The translations under genes and the position numbers were made by a program. A stretch of DNA of 39,109 nt from Halorubrum lipolyticum DSM 21995 (GTDB lineage Archaea > Halobacteriota > Halobacteria > Halobacteriales > Haloferacaceae). Within the stretch, counting starts at the first letter, position 1. Every line of letters begins with the position of its first letter. This document shows positions 23,107-31,077 of the stretch, one piece after another. The notes below the pieces were generated by a model. That model searched no databases. It was not told where the DNA came from and was given only the letters and a program-made list of their open reading frames with translations. Location of the stretch: the NCBI RefSeq assembly GCF_000337375.1, contig NZ_AOJG01000004.1:16559-55667 (forward strand), in the 5' to 3' direction.

Positions 23107-23670
23107 GTGGCGAGTCGAGTCCACTCGACATACGCTTTGTGCCCGCCCGGCCCCGGCGAGACCGATCCCACCGAAAGCGACACCCTCCTCCGACCCGTAC
23201 GGATCGGCGTGTACGCCGGACTGAAGAACACCCCCTGTTGCCTGTGCGGCCGCGACGACACCCACACCCGGATCGCGGTGCCGCCGCGGGCGATCCGGCT
23301 CATGGAGAACGGCGAACCGATCGCGTGGCGCGACGTGGTCGGGACGGTGACGCTCCGCTTCTGCGCCGACGACTGGGACCTCGTGAGCGATCTGGCCGTC
23401 GAGATGGACGCGCATCCCCTCTCGCGGTGTAACGCGGCCCACGTCTCGCTCGACCTCCGCGAGGACCACGAGGCGCTGCTGTCGGCGACGAAGGCCGAGA
23501 CCGACCAGACGGAGTTGGAGGCGCGAGTCGAGTCGGAGGCCGAGGCGACGCTCGACGCCGTCGGCGACCCCTACACCGAGGAGCGCGACGTGGTCGAGGC
23601 GATCGTCGCGTTACGCGCGCTGGAGGAGCTCGGCGTCCGCGACGTGTCGAGCGATCCGGTGGCGCCGTAG
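23107..23670 (+). CDS. Haloarchaeal protein with CxxC knuckles, function unknown
   Basis: The frame from GTG at 23107 encodes 187 residues. From about residue 33 (RIGVYAGLKNTPCCLCGRDD) it shows a CCLCG knuckle followed by a helix-rich acidic region; a second Cys lies in LRFCADDW and a third in SRCNAAH. This could be a metal site with C-C-x-C plus Cys. The N-terminal 30 residues, with Pro/Gly/Arg, are unlike the rest, so the true start may be later (the GTG at about 23209, before VYAGLKN, is possible). The C-terminal half is rich in Glu/Asp and predicted helical. I do not recognise the family. Confidence 0.6.
   Translation: MASRVHSTYALCPPGPGETDPTESDTLLRPVRIGVYAGLKNTPCCLCGRDDTHTRIAVPPRAIRLMENGEPIAWRDVVGTVTLRFCADDWDLVSDLAVEMDAHPLSRCNAAHVSLDLREDHEALLSATKAETDQTELEARVESEAEATLDAVGDPYTEERDVVEAIVALRALEELGVRDVSSDPVAP
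23114..23129. promoter_or_regulatory. Inverted repeat between two divergent genes
   Basis: GTCGAGT (23114-23120) and ACTCGAC (23123-23129) are perfect 7-base complements separated by two bases. They sit in the short region between the start of the small membrane protein (23089) and the Cys-containing protein, so they could be an operator if the latter starts downstream. Confidence 0.3.
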
Positions 23671-23708
23671 CGCGCCGTCGCGCGCCGGCGATATTTAAAT
23701 ACGCCCGC

Positions 23709-23987
23709 CTACCACCGAACCTCGAACCCGTCCAGTCCCTCCGGCTCCCCGTACGTCGCGTCGACGCCGTCGACGTCGGCCGCCTTGCTGCCCGTCTCGC
23801 ACCACGCGACCAGCTCCTCGACGGCCGCGTCGGGGCCCTCGAAGACGGCCTCGACGCGGCCGTCGTCGAGGTTGCGAACCCAGCCGTCGACGCCTTTCTC
23901 CCGGGCGGTGTCGCGGGTCGTCGCGCGGTAGTAGACGCCCTGTACGCGCCCCGAGACGTACACGTGTGCTCGCGTTCGGTCGGTCAT
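23709..23987 (-). CDS. acyP: Acylphosphatase
   Basis: This 92-residue enzyme hydrolyses acyl phosphates such as carbamoyl or acetyl phosphate. The signature VSGRVQGVYYR contains the catalytic Arg, and GWVRNLDDGRVEAVFEG contains the catalytic Asn, at their usual spacing. The length is normal for the family (about 90). It starts at ATG 23987; the coding strand has a TATA-like GATTTTTAACTC about 29 nt upstream. The following GlmM gene is divergent. Confidence 0.95.
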   Translation of the reverse strand: MTDRTRAHVYVSGRVQGVYYRATTRDTAREKGVDGWVRNLDDGRVEAVFEGPDAAVEELVAWCETGSKAADVDGVDATYGEPEGLDGFEVRW

Positions 23988-24011
23988 CGGTGACGGCTGC
24001 GTCCGCCGGAG

Positions 24012-24024
24012 AGTTAAAAATCGC
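24012..24024 (-). promoter_or_regulatory. TATA-like box of acyP
   Basis: AGTTAAAAATCGC on the plus strand (coding strand GATTTTTAACT) sits about 29 nt before the acylphosphatase ATG at 23987. Confidence 0.45.
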
Positions 24025-24069
24025 GGGGCCGTCGCGAGAGATCGATCCGGACGGCGACCCGCAACCGAC

Positions 24070-24080
24070 GACTTCTAACT
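24070..24080 (+). promoter_or_regulatory. TATA-like box of the phosphohexomutase gene
   Basis: ACTTCTAACTC lies about 28 nt before the ATG at 24103. It is weaker than the acyP box, but the spacing suits a leaderless start. Confidence 0.3.
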
Positions 24081-24102
24081 CCTCGCCGCCGAGACCGGAG
24101 GT

Positions 24103-25596
24103 ATGGACTTGTTCGGAACCGCGGGGATCCGCGGCGGCGCCGAGACCCGAGTGACGCCGGAGCTCGCGCTGGCCGTCGGTCGCGCGGTCGCGGCGGAGGT
24201 ACGGGAGGCCGCTGACGGAGACGCGCCCGCCGAGGTCGTGCTCGCTCGCGACGGGCGCGTGACCGGCCCGGCGCTCGCGGCCGCGATGGAATCGGGGCTC
24301 GCCTCGGGCGGCGTCCGGGTGCTTCGGGCCGGGCGGCTCCCCACCCCGGCGCTCGCGCACGCCTCGCAGGGGCGGTACGGCGTGATGCTCACGGCCTCGC
24401 ACAACCCGCCGACCGACAACGGGATCAAGCTGCTCCGGGACGGCAGCGAGTTCGACCGGGAGGCCGAGCGCGCCGTCGAGGAGCGCGTCGCGGGCGAGGA
24501 GCCGCCGGCGGCGTGGGACGAGTGGACCGAGGCGGAGCGCGTCGACACCCTCGGCGGCTACCTCGACGCGGTCCGCGCGTACGCGGAGGGGTTCGGCGAC
24601 GACCTCGACGGCCTCCGGGTCGCGGTCGACTGCGGAAACGGGATGTCCGCGCCCGCGACGCCGACCGTCCTGCGCGAGCTCGGCGCCGAGGTCGTCACGC
24701 TCAACGGGAACGTCGACGGGCACTTCCCCGGCCGCGGGAGCAAGCCGACCCCGGAGACGCTGCGCGACCTCCGGGCGTTCGTCGCCGACGCTAACGAGGG
24801 CGTGGCAAATCCCGGTCGCCCGGGCGGGAGCGGCGATGGAGGCGATGGAGGCGACGGAGACGACGGGGACGACACCGAGGGGTTCGCCTTCGGCATCGGC
24901 CACGACGGCGACTCGGACCGCATCGTGATCGTCGACGACGCCGGCGACGTGGTCCACGAGGACACCGTCCTCGCGCTGCTCGCGGAGCGGTACGCCCGCG
25001 AGAGCGACGCCGCCGACCCGGTGGTCGTGACGACCCCCAACGCCTCGGGCCGGATCGACGAGCGCGTCCGCGAGGCCGGCGGCCGGGTCGAGCGCGTCCG
25101 CCTCGGCGCGCTTCACGAGGGGATCGCGGCGGTGCGGGCGGAGGCCCAGTCGGCGGGGACGACCTCGGACACCCGCGTCGTCTTCGCCGCCGAGCCGTGG
25201 AAGCACATCCACGTCGGCTTCGGCGGGTGGATCGACGGGGTGGCCTCGGCGGCGGTGATCGCCCGGCTCGTCGCCGAGTCGGGGCTCGAGGCGCTCCGCG
25301 AGCCGATCGCGGAGCGCCCGTACCGCAAGGTCAGCGTCGACTGCCCGGACGACGCCAAGCCCGACGTAATGGACCGACTGGCGGCGGCTCTCCCGGACGC
25401 CTTCCCGGACGCGACCGTCGACACCGACCACGGGGTCCGGCTGGAGTTCCCGGACGCCTCGTGGACGCTGGTGCGCCCCTCGGGGACGGAGCCGTACGTG
25501 CGGGTGTACGCCGAGAGCGACGAGGTCGACGAGCTGATCGCGAGCGTCGAGGCGGTCGTCGAGGACGCGGTCGCCGCGGTCGACGGCGGCCAATAG
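24103..25596 (+). CDS. glmM: Phosphohexomutase, GlmM-like (phosphoglucosamine mutase type)
   Basis: This is a 497-residue alpha-D-phosphohexomutase. Its N-terminus MDLFGTAGIRGG is the family start. The phosphoserine loop is TASHNPPTDNGIK with catalytic Ser99 (97-102), the Mg2+ loop is GDSDR (268-273), and the phosphate-binding loop RPSGTEPYVRVY is at about 458-469. The sugar-specificity loop reads AEPWKHIH rather than the GEQSGH of bacterial GlmM, so the exact sugar (glucosamine, glucose or mannose phosphate) is not settled. Residues 236-261 form a Gly/Asp insert coded by a 9-bp-type repeat (GGCGATGGA and relatives at 24832-24864), longer than in most relatives and just before the Mg2+ loop. 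Role: precursors for cell-surface glycans. Confidence 0.92.
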   Translation: MDLFGTAGIRGGAETRVTPELALAVGRAVAAEVREAADGDAPAEVVLARDGRVTGPALAAAMESGLASGGVRVLRAGRLPTPALAHASQGRYGVMLTASHNPPTDNGIKLLRDGSEFDREAERAVEERVAGEEPPAAWDEWTEAERVDTLGGYLDAVRAYAEGFGDDLDGLRVAVDCGNGMSAPATPTVLRELGAEVVTLNGNVDGHFPGRGSKPTPETLRDLRAFVADANEGVANPGRPGGSGDGGDGGDGDDGDDTEGFAFGIGHDGDSDRIVIVDDAGDVVHEDTVLALLAERYARESDAADPVVVTTPNASGRIDERVREAGGRVERVRLGALHEGIAAVRAEAQSAGTTSDTRVVFAAEPWKHIHVGFGGWIDGVASAAVIARLVAESGLEALREPIAERPYRKVSVDCPDDAKPDVMDRLAAALPDAFPDATVDTDHGVRLEFPDASWTLVRPSGTEPYVRVYAESDEVDELIASVEAVVEDAVAAVDGGQ

Positions 25597-25652
25597 GCGA
25601 CGGCCGTTCTGCGGTATCGAGCGAACGCGCGACGCCGAGACGGGGAGAGCGA

Positions 25653-25663
25653 CGAATTTATGC
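25653..25663 (+). promoter_or_regulatory. TATA-like box of the BMP importer operon
   Basis: CGAATTTATGC lies about 30 nt before the ATG at 25690 and supports that start over the upstream in-frame ATG at 25660. Confidence 0.45.
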
Positions 25664-25689
25664 CGCGTACCCGCCCCGTTGTAGGTGAC

Positions 25690-26781
25690 ATGGCATCCGA
25701 CTTCGATCGGCGGCGGTTCCTCAAGGCGGCAAGCGCGGCGGGCCTCGTCGGCCTCGCCGGCTGTAGCGGCGGACCGAGCGGCGGTTCGGACGGTTCCGAC
25801 GGCTCTGACGACGTTTCCGCGACGGTCGGGATCGTCTACTCCGACGGCGGGCTCGGCGACAACTCGTTCAACGACGCGGCCCAGCAGGGCATCTTCCAGG
25901 CCGAAGAGGAGTTCGGCATCGCGTACGACGAGTCGGAGCCGGACGGCGCGGGCGAGTTCGAGCAGTTCCAACAGCAGTACGCCGGTTCGACGGACCCGGC
26001 GTACGACCTGGTCTGTACCATCGGCTTCAACCAGGGCGACGCGCTCACCGAGACCGCGCCCGAGTACGCCGACCAGAACTTCATGATCGTCGACACCGAG
26101 GTCGACGAGCCGAACGTCGCGAGCTACCTGTTCCGCGAGCACCAGGGCTCGTTCCTGATGGGCGTGCTCGCCGCGGAGCTGACGCAGATGGACTTCTCCG
26201 CGGGCGCGGGCTCCACCGACACCGACTCGACGGAGGTCGGGTTCGTCGGCGGCGTCGACAGCCCGGTCATCCGCCGGTTCCAGGCCGGCTTCGAGGCCGG
26301 CGTCGAGTACGTCTCCGAGGACGTCAGCGTCACCACGAGCTACGTCGGCAGCTACGCGGACCCCTCGGGCGGCCAGGAGGCCGCGCTCTCGATGTACCAG
26401 GGCGGGGCCGACATCGTCTACCACGCCTCGGGCGCGACGGGCGTCGGCGTGTTCCAGGCCGCGGAGGAGGAGGGGCGGTTCGCGTTCGGCGTCGACCAGG
26501 ACCAGTCGATCTCGGACGACTCGTTCGCGGACGTCATCCTGGCCTCGATGGTGAAACGCGTCGACACCGCGGTGTACGAGTCGATCTCGAACGTCATCGA
26601 CGACGCCCACCAGGGCGGCTCGACGGTCGCGCTCGGGCTGGAGTCGAACGGCGTCGAGTGCGTCTACGGCGACCAGATCGGCGACGACGTGCCCGACGAG
26701 GTCGTGACCGCCGTCTCGGACGCGCGCGACGAGATCATCGCCGGGAACATCGACGTGCCGGAGACGACCGACGGGAACTGA
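25690..26781 (+). CDS. BMP-family ABC transporter substrate-binding lipoprotein
   Basis: This is a 363-residue outer-surface binding protein of the BMP/PnrA family, which binds nucleosides in studied members. The Tat signal is DFDRRRFLKAASAAGLVGLA, with twin Arg, and the lipobox LAGC puts the lipid on Cys25. A Gly/Ser linker follows, then the mature domain from VSATVGIVYSDGGLGDNSFN, with the D-x-G-x-x-D-x-S-F-N motif characteristic of BMP. HQGSFLMGVLAAELT and VGFVGGVDSPVIRRFQAGFE are further family blocks. It is the first gene of the importer cluster; its ATPase starts 143 nt downstream. Nucleoside specificity is inferred from family. Confidence 0.93.
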   Translation: MASDFDRRRFLKAASAAGLVGLAGCSGGPSGGSDGSDGSDDVSATVGIVYSDGGLGDNSFNDAAQQGIFQAEEEFGIAYDESEPDGAGEFEQFQQQYAGSTDPAYDLVCTIGFNQGDALTETAPEYADQNFMIVDTEVDEPNVASYLFREHQGSFLMGVLAAELTQMDFSAGAGSTDTDSTEVGFVGGVDSPVIRRFQAGFEAGVEYVSEDVSVTTSYVGSYADPSGGQEAALSMYQGGADIVYHASGATGVGVFQAAEEEGRFAFGVDQDQSISDDSFADVILASMVKRVDTAVYESISNVIDDAHQGGSTVALGLESNGVECVYGDQIGDDVPDEVVTAVSDARDEIIAGNIDVPETTDGN

Positions 26782-26889
26782 GCCGGTCCGCCGGGAGCCG
26801 CTCCGATCGATCCGCCGATTTCACCACCCGCGTAGCCGCGGTGCCGCGGTCGGCACTCCGGCGCTCTCCGCGCCTCGCGGCCGAATCCG

Positions 26890-26900
26890 CGCTCTTTTAG
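26890..26900 (+). promoter_or_regulatory. Possible internal promoter before the importer ATPase
   Basis: GCTCTTTTAGG lies about 28 nt before the ATG at 26925, inside the 143-nt gap between the binding-protein and ATPase genes. It could give the membrane components their own transcript in addition to read-through. Confidence 0.3.
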
Positions 26901-26924
26901 GCTCCGGCGCGGAGTTACGGGTGA

Positions 26925-28523
26925 ATGAACCCGGCGGTCCACATGGACGGCATCACGAAGCGATTCCCCGGGGTCGTCGCGAACGACGACGTGGATCTCG
27001 CGGTGGAGCGCGGAAGCGTCCACGCTCTCCTCGGCGAGAACGGGGCCGGCAAGACCACGCTGATGAACGTGCTGTACGGCCTCTACGAGCCGACCGAGGG
27101 GACCGTCTTCCTCGACGGCGAGCCGCAGTCGTTCGACTCGCCGCGCGACGCGATCGACGCGGGCGTCGGCATGATCCACCAGCACTTCATGCTCGTCGAT
27201 CCGATGACGGTGTGGGAGAACGTCGTCCTGGGCAACGAGCCGAAGACGTGGGGCGGGCTCCGCGTCGACGAGGACGCCGCCCGCGAGGCGGTCGCCGACC
27301 TGAGCGAGCGCTACGGCTTCGACGTGGACCCCGACGCTCGGATCGAGGACGTGTCGGTGGGGGTCCAACAGCGCGTCGAGATCCTGAAGGCGCTGTACCG
27401 CGGCGCCGACGTGCTCATCCTCGACGAGCCGACCGCGGTGCTCACCCCGCAGGAGGTCGAGGACCTCTACGGCGTCTTCGAGGAGCTCACCGACCAGGGG
27501 AAGACGATCATCTTCATCTCGCACAAGCTCAGCGAGGCGCTGTCGGCCGCCGACGAGATCACGGTCCTCCGCGACGGCGTCAACGTCGGCACGGTCGCGT
27601 CCGGCGACGTGACCCGCGAGGACCTCGCGCAGATGATGGTCGGCCGCGAGGTGCTGATGGACCCGGCGACGACGCCGCAGGAGCCGGGCGAGCGAGTGCT
27701 GGAGGTGACCGACCTCCGCGCCGACGACGACCGCGGCGTCGAGGCGGTGTCGGGGATCTCCTTCGAGCTCCGCGCGGGCGAGGTGTTCGGCGTCGCGGGC
27801 GTGGACGGCAACGGCCAGTCGCAGCTCGTCGAGTCGATCACCGGGATGCGCGACCCGACCGAGGGGTCGATCACCTACCTCGGCGAGCCGATGGCCGGCG
27901 AGAGCCGACGCGAGCACATCGACCGCGGTATGGCCTTCATCCCCGAGGACCGCCAGGAACGGGGGCTGGTGATGTCGTACGACCTGACCGAGAACGGCAT
28001 TCTCGGGAGCCAGCACGACCCGCCGTTCGCCGAGAACGGCCGGCTCGACTGGCGCGCCTCCCGGGACCACGCGGAGTCCGTGATCGAGCAGTACGACGTG
28101 CGCCCGCCGAACGCCGACGCCGAGGCGGAGGACCTCTCCGGCGGCAACCAGCAGAAGTTCATCGTCGGCCGGGAGTTCGAGCGCGACCCGGAGCTCGTCG
28201 TCGCGATGCACCCGACGCGGGGGGTCGACATCGGCTCCACCGAGTTCCTCCACGACCGCCTGCTCGAACTGCGGGCCGAGGGGAAGGCGGTCCTGTTGAT
28301 CTCCTCGAAGCTGGACGAGGTGCAGGGGCTCTCCGACCGGCTCGCCGTGATCCACGAAGGGGAGTTCACTGGGGTCGTCGACCCCGGCACGGTGACCGAA
28401 GAGGAGATCGGCCTGCTGATGGCCGGCGAGCGACTCGACGACGACTCCGTCGAGGGAGCCGCGCTCCACGACGCCGCGACCGATCTCGCCGGCGATAGCG
28501 GGGACGAGGAGGTGGACGCGTGA
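26925..28523 (+). CDS. BMP-type importer ATPase (two ABC domains)
   Basis: This is a 532-residue tandem ATPase, like NupA/YufO and RbsA. The first half has GENGAGKTT (Walker A), the signature DVSVGVQQRVEILKAL, Walker B DVLILDEPTAVLTP, and His-loop FISHKLSEAL. The second half has a degenerate Walker A, GVDGNGQSQ, and a good signature LSGGNQQKF. This asymmetry is typical of the family, so hydrolysis is mainly at one site. It overlaps the next permease gene by 4 nt (GTGA), indicating coupled translation. It energises uptake of the ligand captured by the upstream lipoprotein. Confidence 0.95.
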   Translation: MNPAVHMDGITKRFPGVVANDDVDLAVERGSVHALLGENGAGKTTLMNVLYGLYEPTEGTVFLDGEPQSFDSPRDAIDAGVGMIHQHFMLVDPMTVWENVVLGNEPKTWGGLRVDEDAAREAVADLSERYGFDVDPDARIEDVSVGVQQRVEILKALYRGADVLILDEPTAVLTPQEVEDLYGVFEELTDQGKTIIFISHKLSEALSAADEITVLRDGVNVGTVASGDVTREDLAQMMVGREVLMDPATTPQEPGERVLEVTDLRADDDRGVEAVSGISFELRAGEVFGVAGVDGNGQSQLVESITGMRDPTEGSITYLGEPMAGESRREHIDRGMAFIPEDRQERGLVMSYDLTENGILGSQHDPPFAENGRLDWRASRDHAESVIEQYDVRPPNADAEAEDLSGGNQQKFIVGREFERDPELVVAMHPTRGVDIGSTEFLHDRLLELRAEGKAVLLISSKLDEVQGLSDRLAVIHEGEFTGVVDPGTVTEEEIGLLMAGERLDDDSVEGAALHDAATDLAGDSGDEEVDA

Positions 28524-29866
28524 GCCGCTCCGACGGCGGGTCCGCCGACGGCTCCGGCTCGGATCGGGTCCCCTCGATCGCCCGCCGCGTCGTGACGCCG
28601 TTCGTCGACCGCTCGGTCGCCGAGCGCCTCCTGATAAGCGTCGCCGCGATCCTGCTCTCGATCGCCGTCGGCTTCGCCATCGTGCTCGTCTCCGGGCGCG
28701 TCGCGCAGTGTAGCACCGCCGCGTGGACGATGCCGGTCACCGGGCTCGGCTTCTGTTACGACCCGTTCGAGGTGTATCTCGTCCTGTTCAACGGCGCGCT
28801 GGGCTACCCGTTCGCTATCGGCGAGCCGGGGCTGTTCGACCCGTCGTGGACACCGTTTAACCTCTCGTTCGGGCTGACGCTCTCGGAGACGACGCTCCTG
28901 ATCTTCACCGGGCTCTCCGTCGCGGTCGCGTTCCGCGCCGGGCTGTTCAACATCGGGACGCAGGGCCAGCTCGTCGTCGGCGCGCTGGCGACCGCGCTGA
29001 CCGTGCTCGCCGCGGCGCCGTTCCTCCCGGAAGGCCCGGTCGCGGGCGCGGTGCTGATCGTCGTCGGGACCCTCGCCGGCGCGGTCGGTGGGGGGCTCTG
29101 GGGCGCGATCCCCGGCGCGTTGAAGGCGTACGCCGACGCCAACGAGGTGATCACGACGATCATGCTCAACTTCGTCGCGGCGAACGTCGCGTACGTCCTC
29201 GTGTTGGAGGTGTTCCGCGCCGAGGGCTCGTCGGTCGTCGCCACCCGGTACGTCCCCGAGTACGCGCAGTTCCTCCCGTGGCTCTTCCCGCAGTCGAGCG
29301 ACTTCGCGCTGCTGGCGCTGCTGGTCGGGGTCGGCTTCATCGCCGGGCTCTACTACCTCGTCGAGCACACCTCATTCGGATACGACCTGCGCACCAGCGG
29401 GATGCAGGCGGCCGCGGCCGAGTACGGCGGCGTGAACGCGAAGCTCACGACCGTGCGGGCGATGACGCTGTCCGGCGCGATCGGCGGCGTCGGCGGGTCG
29501 CTGTGGGTGCTGATGTCGGAGGGCCGGTGGATGGCGTCGGTCCCCGACCTCGGCTTCGACGGGATCACCGTCTCCATCCTCGCCGGCAACAACCCGCTCG
29601 GGGTGTTGCCGGCGGCGTTCCTCTTCGGACTGTTGAAAGGCGGCGCCCTGGAGATCGGCTTTCGAACGGACGTGCCGACAGAGCTCGTCGGCGTGTTGCG
29701 CGGCCTGATCATCCTGTTCGTGGCCATGCCGGAGTTCTTCCGGATGTTCGGCCGGTACGCCGGGATAGGGTCGTCGGGGCCGGGCGGTTCCGGCGGGTCG
29801 GAGTCGAGCGCTGCGAACGCGGACGACGACGCGGCCGTCGCCGACGGAGGTGAGACCGATGCGTAA
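28520..29866 (+). CDS. BMP-type importer permease 1
   Basis: This is a 448-residue inner-membrane permease (BPD_transp_2 / NupP-like), GTG start. It has about ten membrane helices. The EAA-like cytoplasmic loop is in GAIPGALKAYADANEVITTI, and the N-terminus adds about 45 hydrophilic residues. TLLIFTGLSVAVAFRAGLFN is a typical first-core-helix sequence. The C-terminus has a Gly/Ser/Asp-rich, acidic tail of about 35 residues. The next permease starts at 29859, 8 nt before the end of this gene. Confidence 0.93.
   Translation: MSRSDGGSADGSGSDRVPSIARRVVTPFVDRSVAERLLISVAAILLSIAVGFAIVLVSGRVAQCSTAAWTMPVTGLGFCYDPFEVYLVLFNGALGYPFAIGEPGLFDPSWTPFNLSFGLTLSETTLLIFTGLSVAVAFRAGLFNIGTQGQLVVGALATALTVLAAAPFLPEGPVAGAVLIVVGTLAGAVGGGLWGAIPGALKAYADANEVITTIMLNFVAANVAYVLVLEVFRAEGSSVVATRYVPEYAQFLPWLFPQSSDFALLALLVGVGFIAGLYYLVEHTSFGYDLRTSGMQAAAAEYGGVNAKLTTVRAMTLSGAIGGVGGSLWVLMSEGRWMASVPDLGFDGITVSILAGNNPLGVLPAAFLFGLLKGGALEIGFRTDVPTELVGVLRGLIILFVAMPEFFRMFGRYAGIGSSGPGGSGGSESSAANADDDAAVADGGETDA
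29844..29852 (+). promoter_or_regulatory. Shine-Dalgarno-like sequence deciding the permease 2 start
   Basis: ACGGAGGTG lies inside the end of permease 1. Its GGAGGTG, complementary to the 16S rRNA 3' end, ends 6 nt before the ATG at 29859. It favours that ATG over the GTG at 29850, which lies within the motif itself. Confidence 0.5.
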
Positions 29867-30911
29867 CCCGCTCGCGGACCTCACGATCCCGGTCCTCGAC
29901 GACCTGATCGAGTCCGACTACGTGCGGTCGCTGATCGTGGGCACCGTCGGGGTGCTCGGCGTGCTGCTGGTGTTCGGGGCGCTGTTCCCCGAGACCGTCG
30001 TCGGCGACCTCTCGGGAATCGTCTTCTCGACGAGCACCGCGGCGTCGACGTCGCGGCTGGCGGCGCCCATCGTGCTCGCCGGGCTGGGCGGCATCTTCGC
30101 GGAGAAGTCCGGCGTCATCAACATCGGGCTGGAGGGGCTGCTGATCATCTCGGCGTTCGTCTCCGTCTACGTCGCCTCGGTCGTCGGTATCGGGAACACC
30201 GTGCTCGGCGTCCCCGCCATCTGGGTCGGCTTCCTCGGCGGCATCGCGGCGTCGACCGCGCTCGCGGGCGTGTTCGGCGTCGTCTGTATCGAGTTCAAGG
30301 CCGACCAGATCATCGCGGGACTGGCGGTCTGGCTCATCGCGCTCGGGCTCGCGCCGTTCATGTCGACGGTGTTCTTCGGCGGCGTCAACACGCCGAACCT
30401 CGGTGCGCGGATCGGGTGGCGGTACTCCGCGACCATGGTCGTCGTCGCGACGGTCGCGTCGTGGTGGGCGCTGAACCGCACCGCGTTCGGCAAGCACCTC
30501 CGGGCGGCGGGCGAGAACCCCAAGGCGCTCGACACGGTGGGGATATCCGTCTCGAAGGTGCGACACGCCGGCGTGCTGCTGTCGGGCGTGCTCTCCGGCA
30601 TCGGCGGCTCCGCGCTCGCGCTCTCGATCGGCCAGTTCATCGGCTCCGGCGAGACGATGGTGCAGGGCAAGGGGTTCATCGCCATCGTGGCGTACCTGTT
30701 CGGCAACTACAACCCGGTCGGCACGCTTGGGGCGGGCGTGCTGTTCGCCGGGCTCGACGCGACCCAGATCCGGCTCCAGCAGCTCGGCTACGCGGTCCCC
30801 GACACGCTGGTCCAGACGATCCCGTACGTGGTCGTCATCGTGGTGCTCGCGTTGGTCGGTCGCACCCGACTGCCCGAGGCCGCGGGCGAACACTACGAGA
30901 CCGAGGACTGA
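29859..30911 (+). CDS. BMP-type importer permease 2
   Basis: This 350-residue partner permease (NupQ-like, BPD_transp_2) has nine or ten membrane helices, with LGGIFAEKSGVINIGLEGLL as the strongest family signature and LRAAGENPKALDTVGISVSK as the cytoplasmic EAA-like loop. It starts at ATG 29859, chosen over GTG 29850 on the basis of a well-spaced ribosome-binding sequence. It is the last gene of the importer cluster; a tandemly duplicated GC-rich spacer follows. Confidence 0.93.
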   Translation: MRNPLADLTIPVLDDLIESDYVRSLIVGTVGVLGVLLVFGALFPETVVGDLSGIVFSTSTAASTSRLAAPIVLAGLGGIFAEKSGVINIGLEGLLIISAFVSVYVASVVGIGNTVLGVPAIWVGFLGGIAASTALAGVFGVVCIEFKADQIIAGLAVWLIALGLAPFMSTVFFGGVNTPNLGARIGWRYSATMVVVATVASWWALNRTAFGKHLRAAGENPKALDTVGISVSKVRHAGVLLSGVLSGIGGSALALSIGQFIGSGETMVQGKGFIAIVAYLFGNYNPVGTLGAGVLFAGLDATQIRLQQLGYAVPDTLVQTIPYVVVIVVLALVGRTRLPEAAGEHYETED

Positions 30912-30966
30912 GCGCAGACCTCGACCCGCGTCCGAGCGCGCTCGACGCGGTCGCGGTTTCGCGTGC

Positions 30967-31013
30967 TTCGGTCCGACTCCGACTCGCGTTCTTCCGTCCG
31001 ACTCCGGCTCGTG
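30967..31013. repeat. Imperfect 22-bp direct repeat before the geranylgeranyl reductase gene
   Basis: TTCGGTCCGACTCCGACTCG at 30967-30986 is followed 25 bp later by TTCCGTCCGACTCCGGCTCG (30992-31011). It lies just upstream of the promoter of the reductase and may be a local duplication. Confidence 0.5.
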
Positions 31014-31044
31014 TCGTCCCGCAGGCGACCGAATCGGGAACAAA

Positions 31045-31054
31045 GAGTTTTGCC
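31045..31054 (+). promoter_or_regulatory. TATA-like box of the geranylgeranyl reductase gene
   Basis: GAGTTTTGCC is located about 28 nt before the ATG at 31078, supporting this start over many upstream in-frame codons. Confidence 0.4.
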
Positions 31055-31077
31055 ACAGGGGCGACCACGCACGTGGT

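Noticed and set aside
23690-23704. ATATTTAAATACGCC as a promoter
   Set aside because: It lies between the 3' ends of two convergent genes and faces no start codon at a suitable distance.
23695-26610. Very long minus-strand open frame (971 codons)
   Set aside because: It lies opposite acyP, the GlmM-like gene and the BMP lipoprotein, all with clear family motifs. Long antisense frames are normal in genomes with GC-rich third positions; its translation is Arg/Val/Gly/Asp-rich with no motif.
26664-28469. Long minus-strand frame opposite the importer ATPase
   Set aside because: It is the antisense shadow of the tandem ABC ATPase, with no recognisable domain and a Leu/Val/Asp/His-biased composition typical of shadows.
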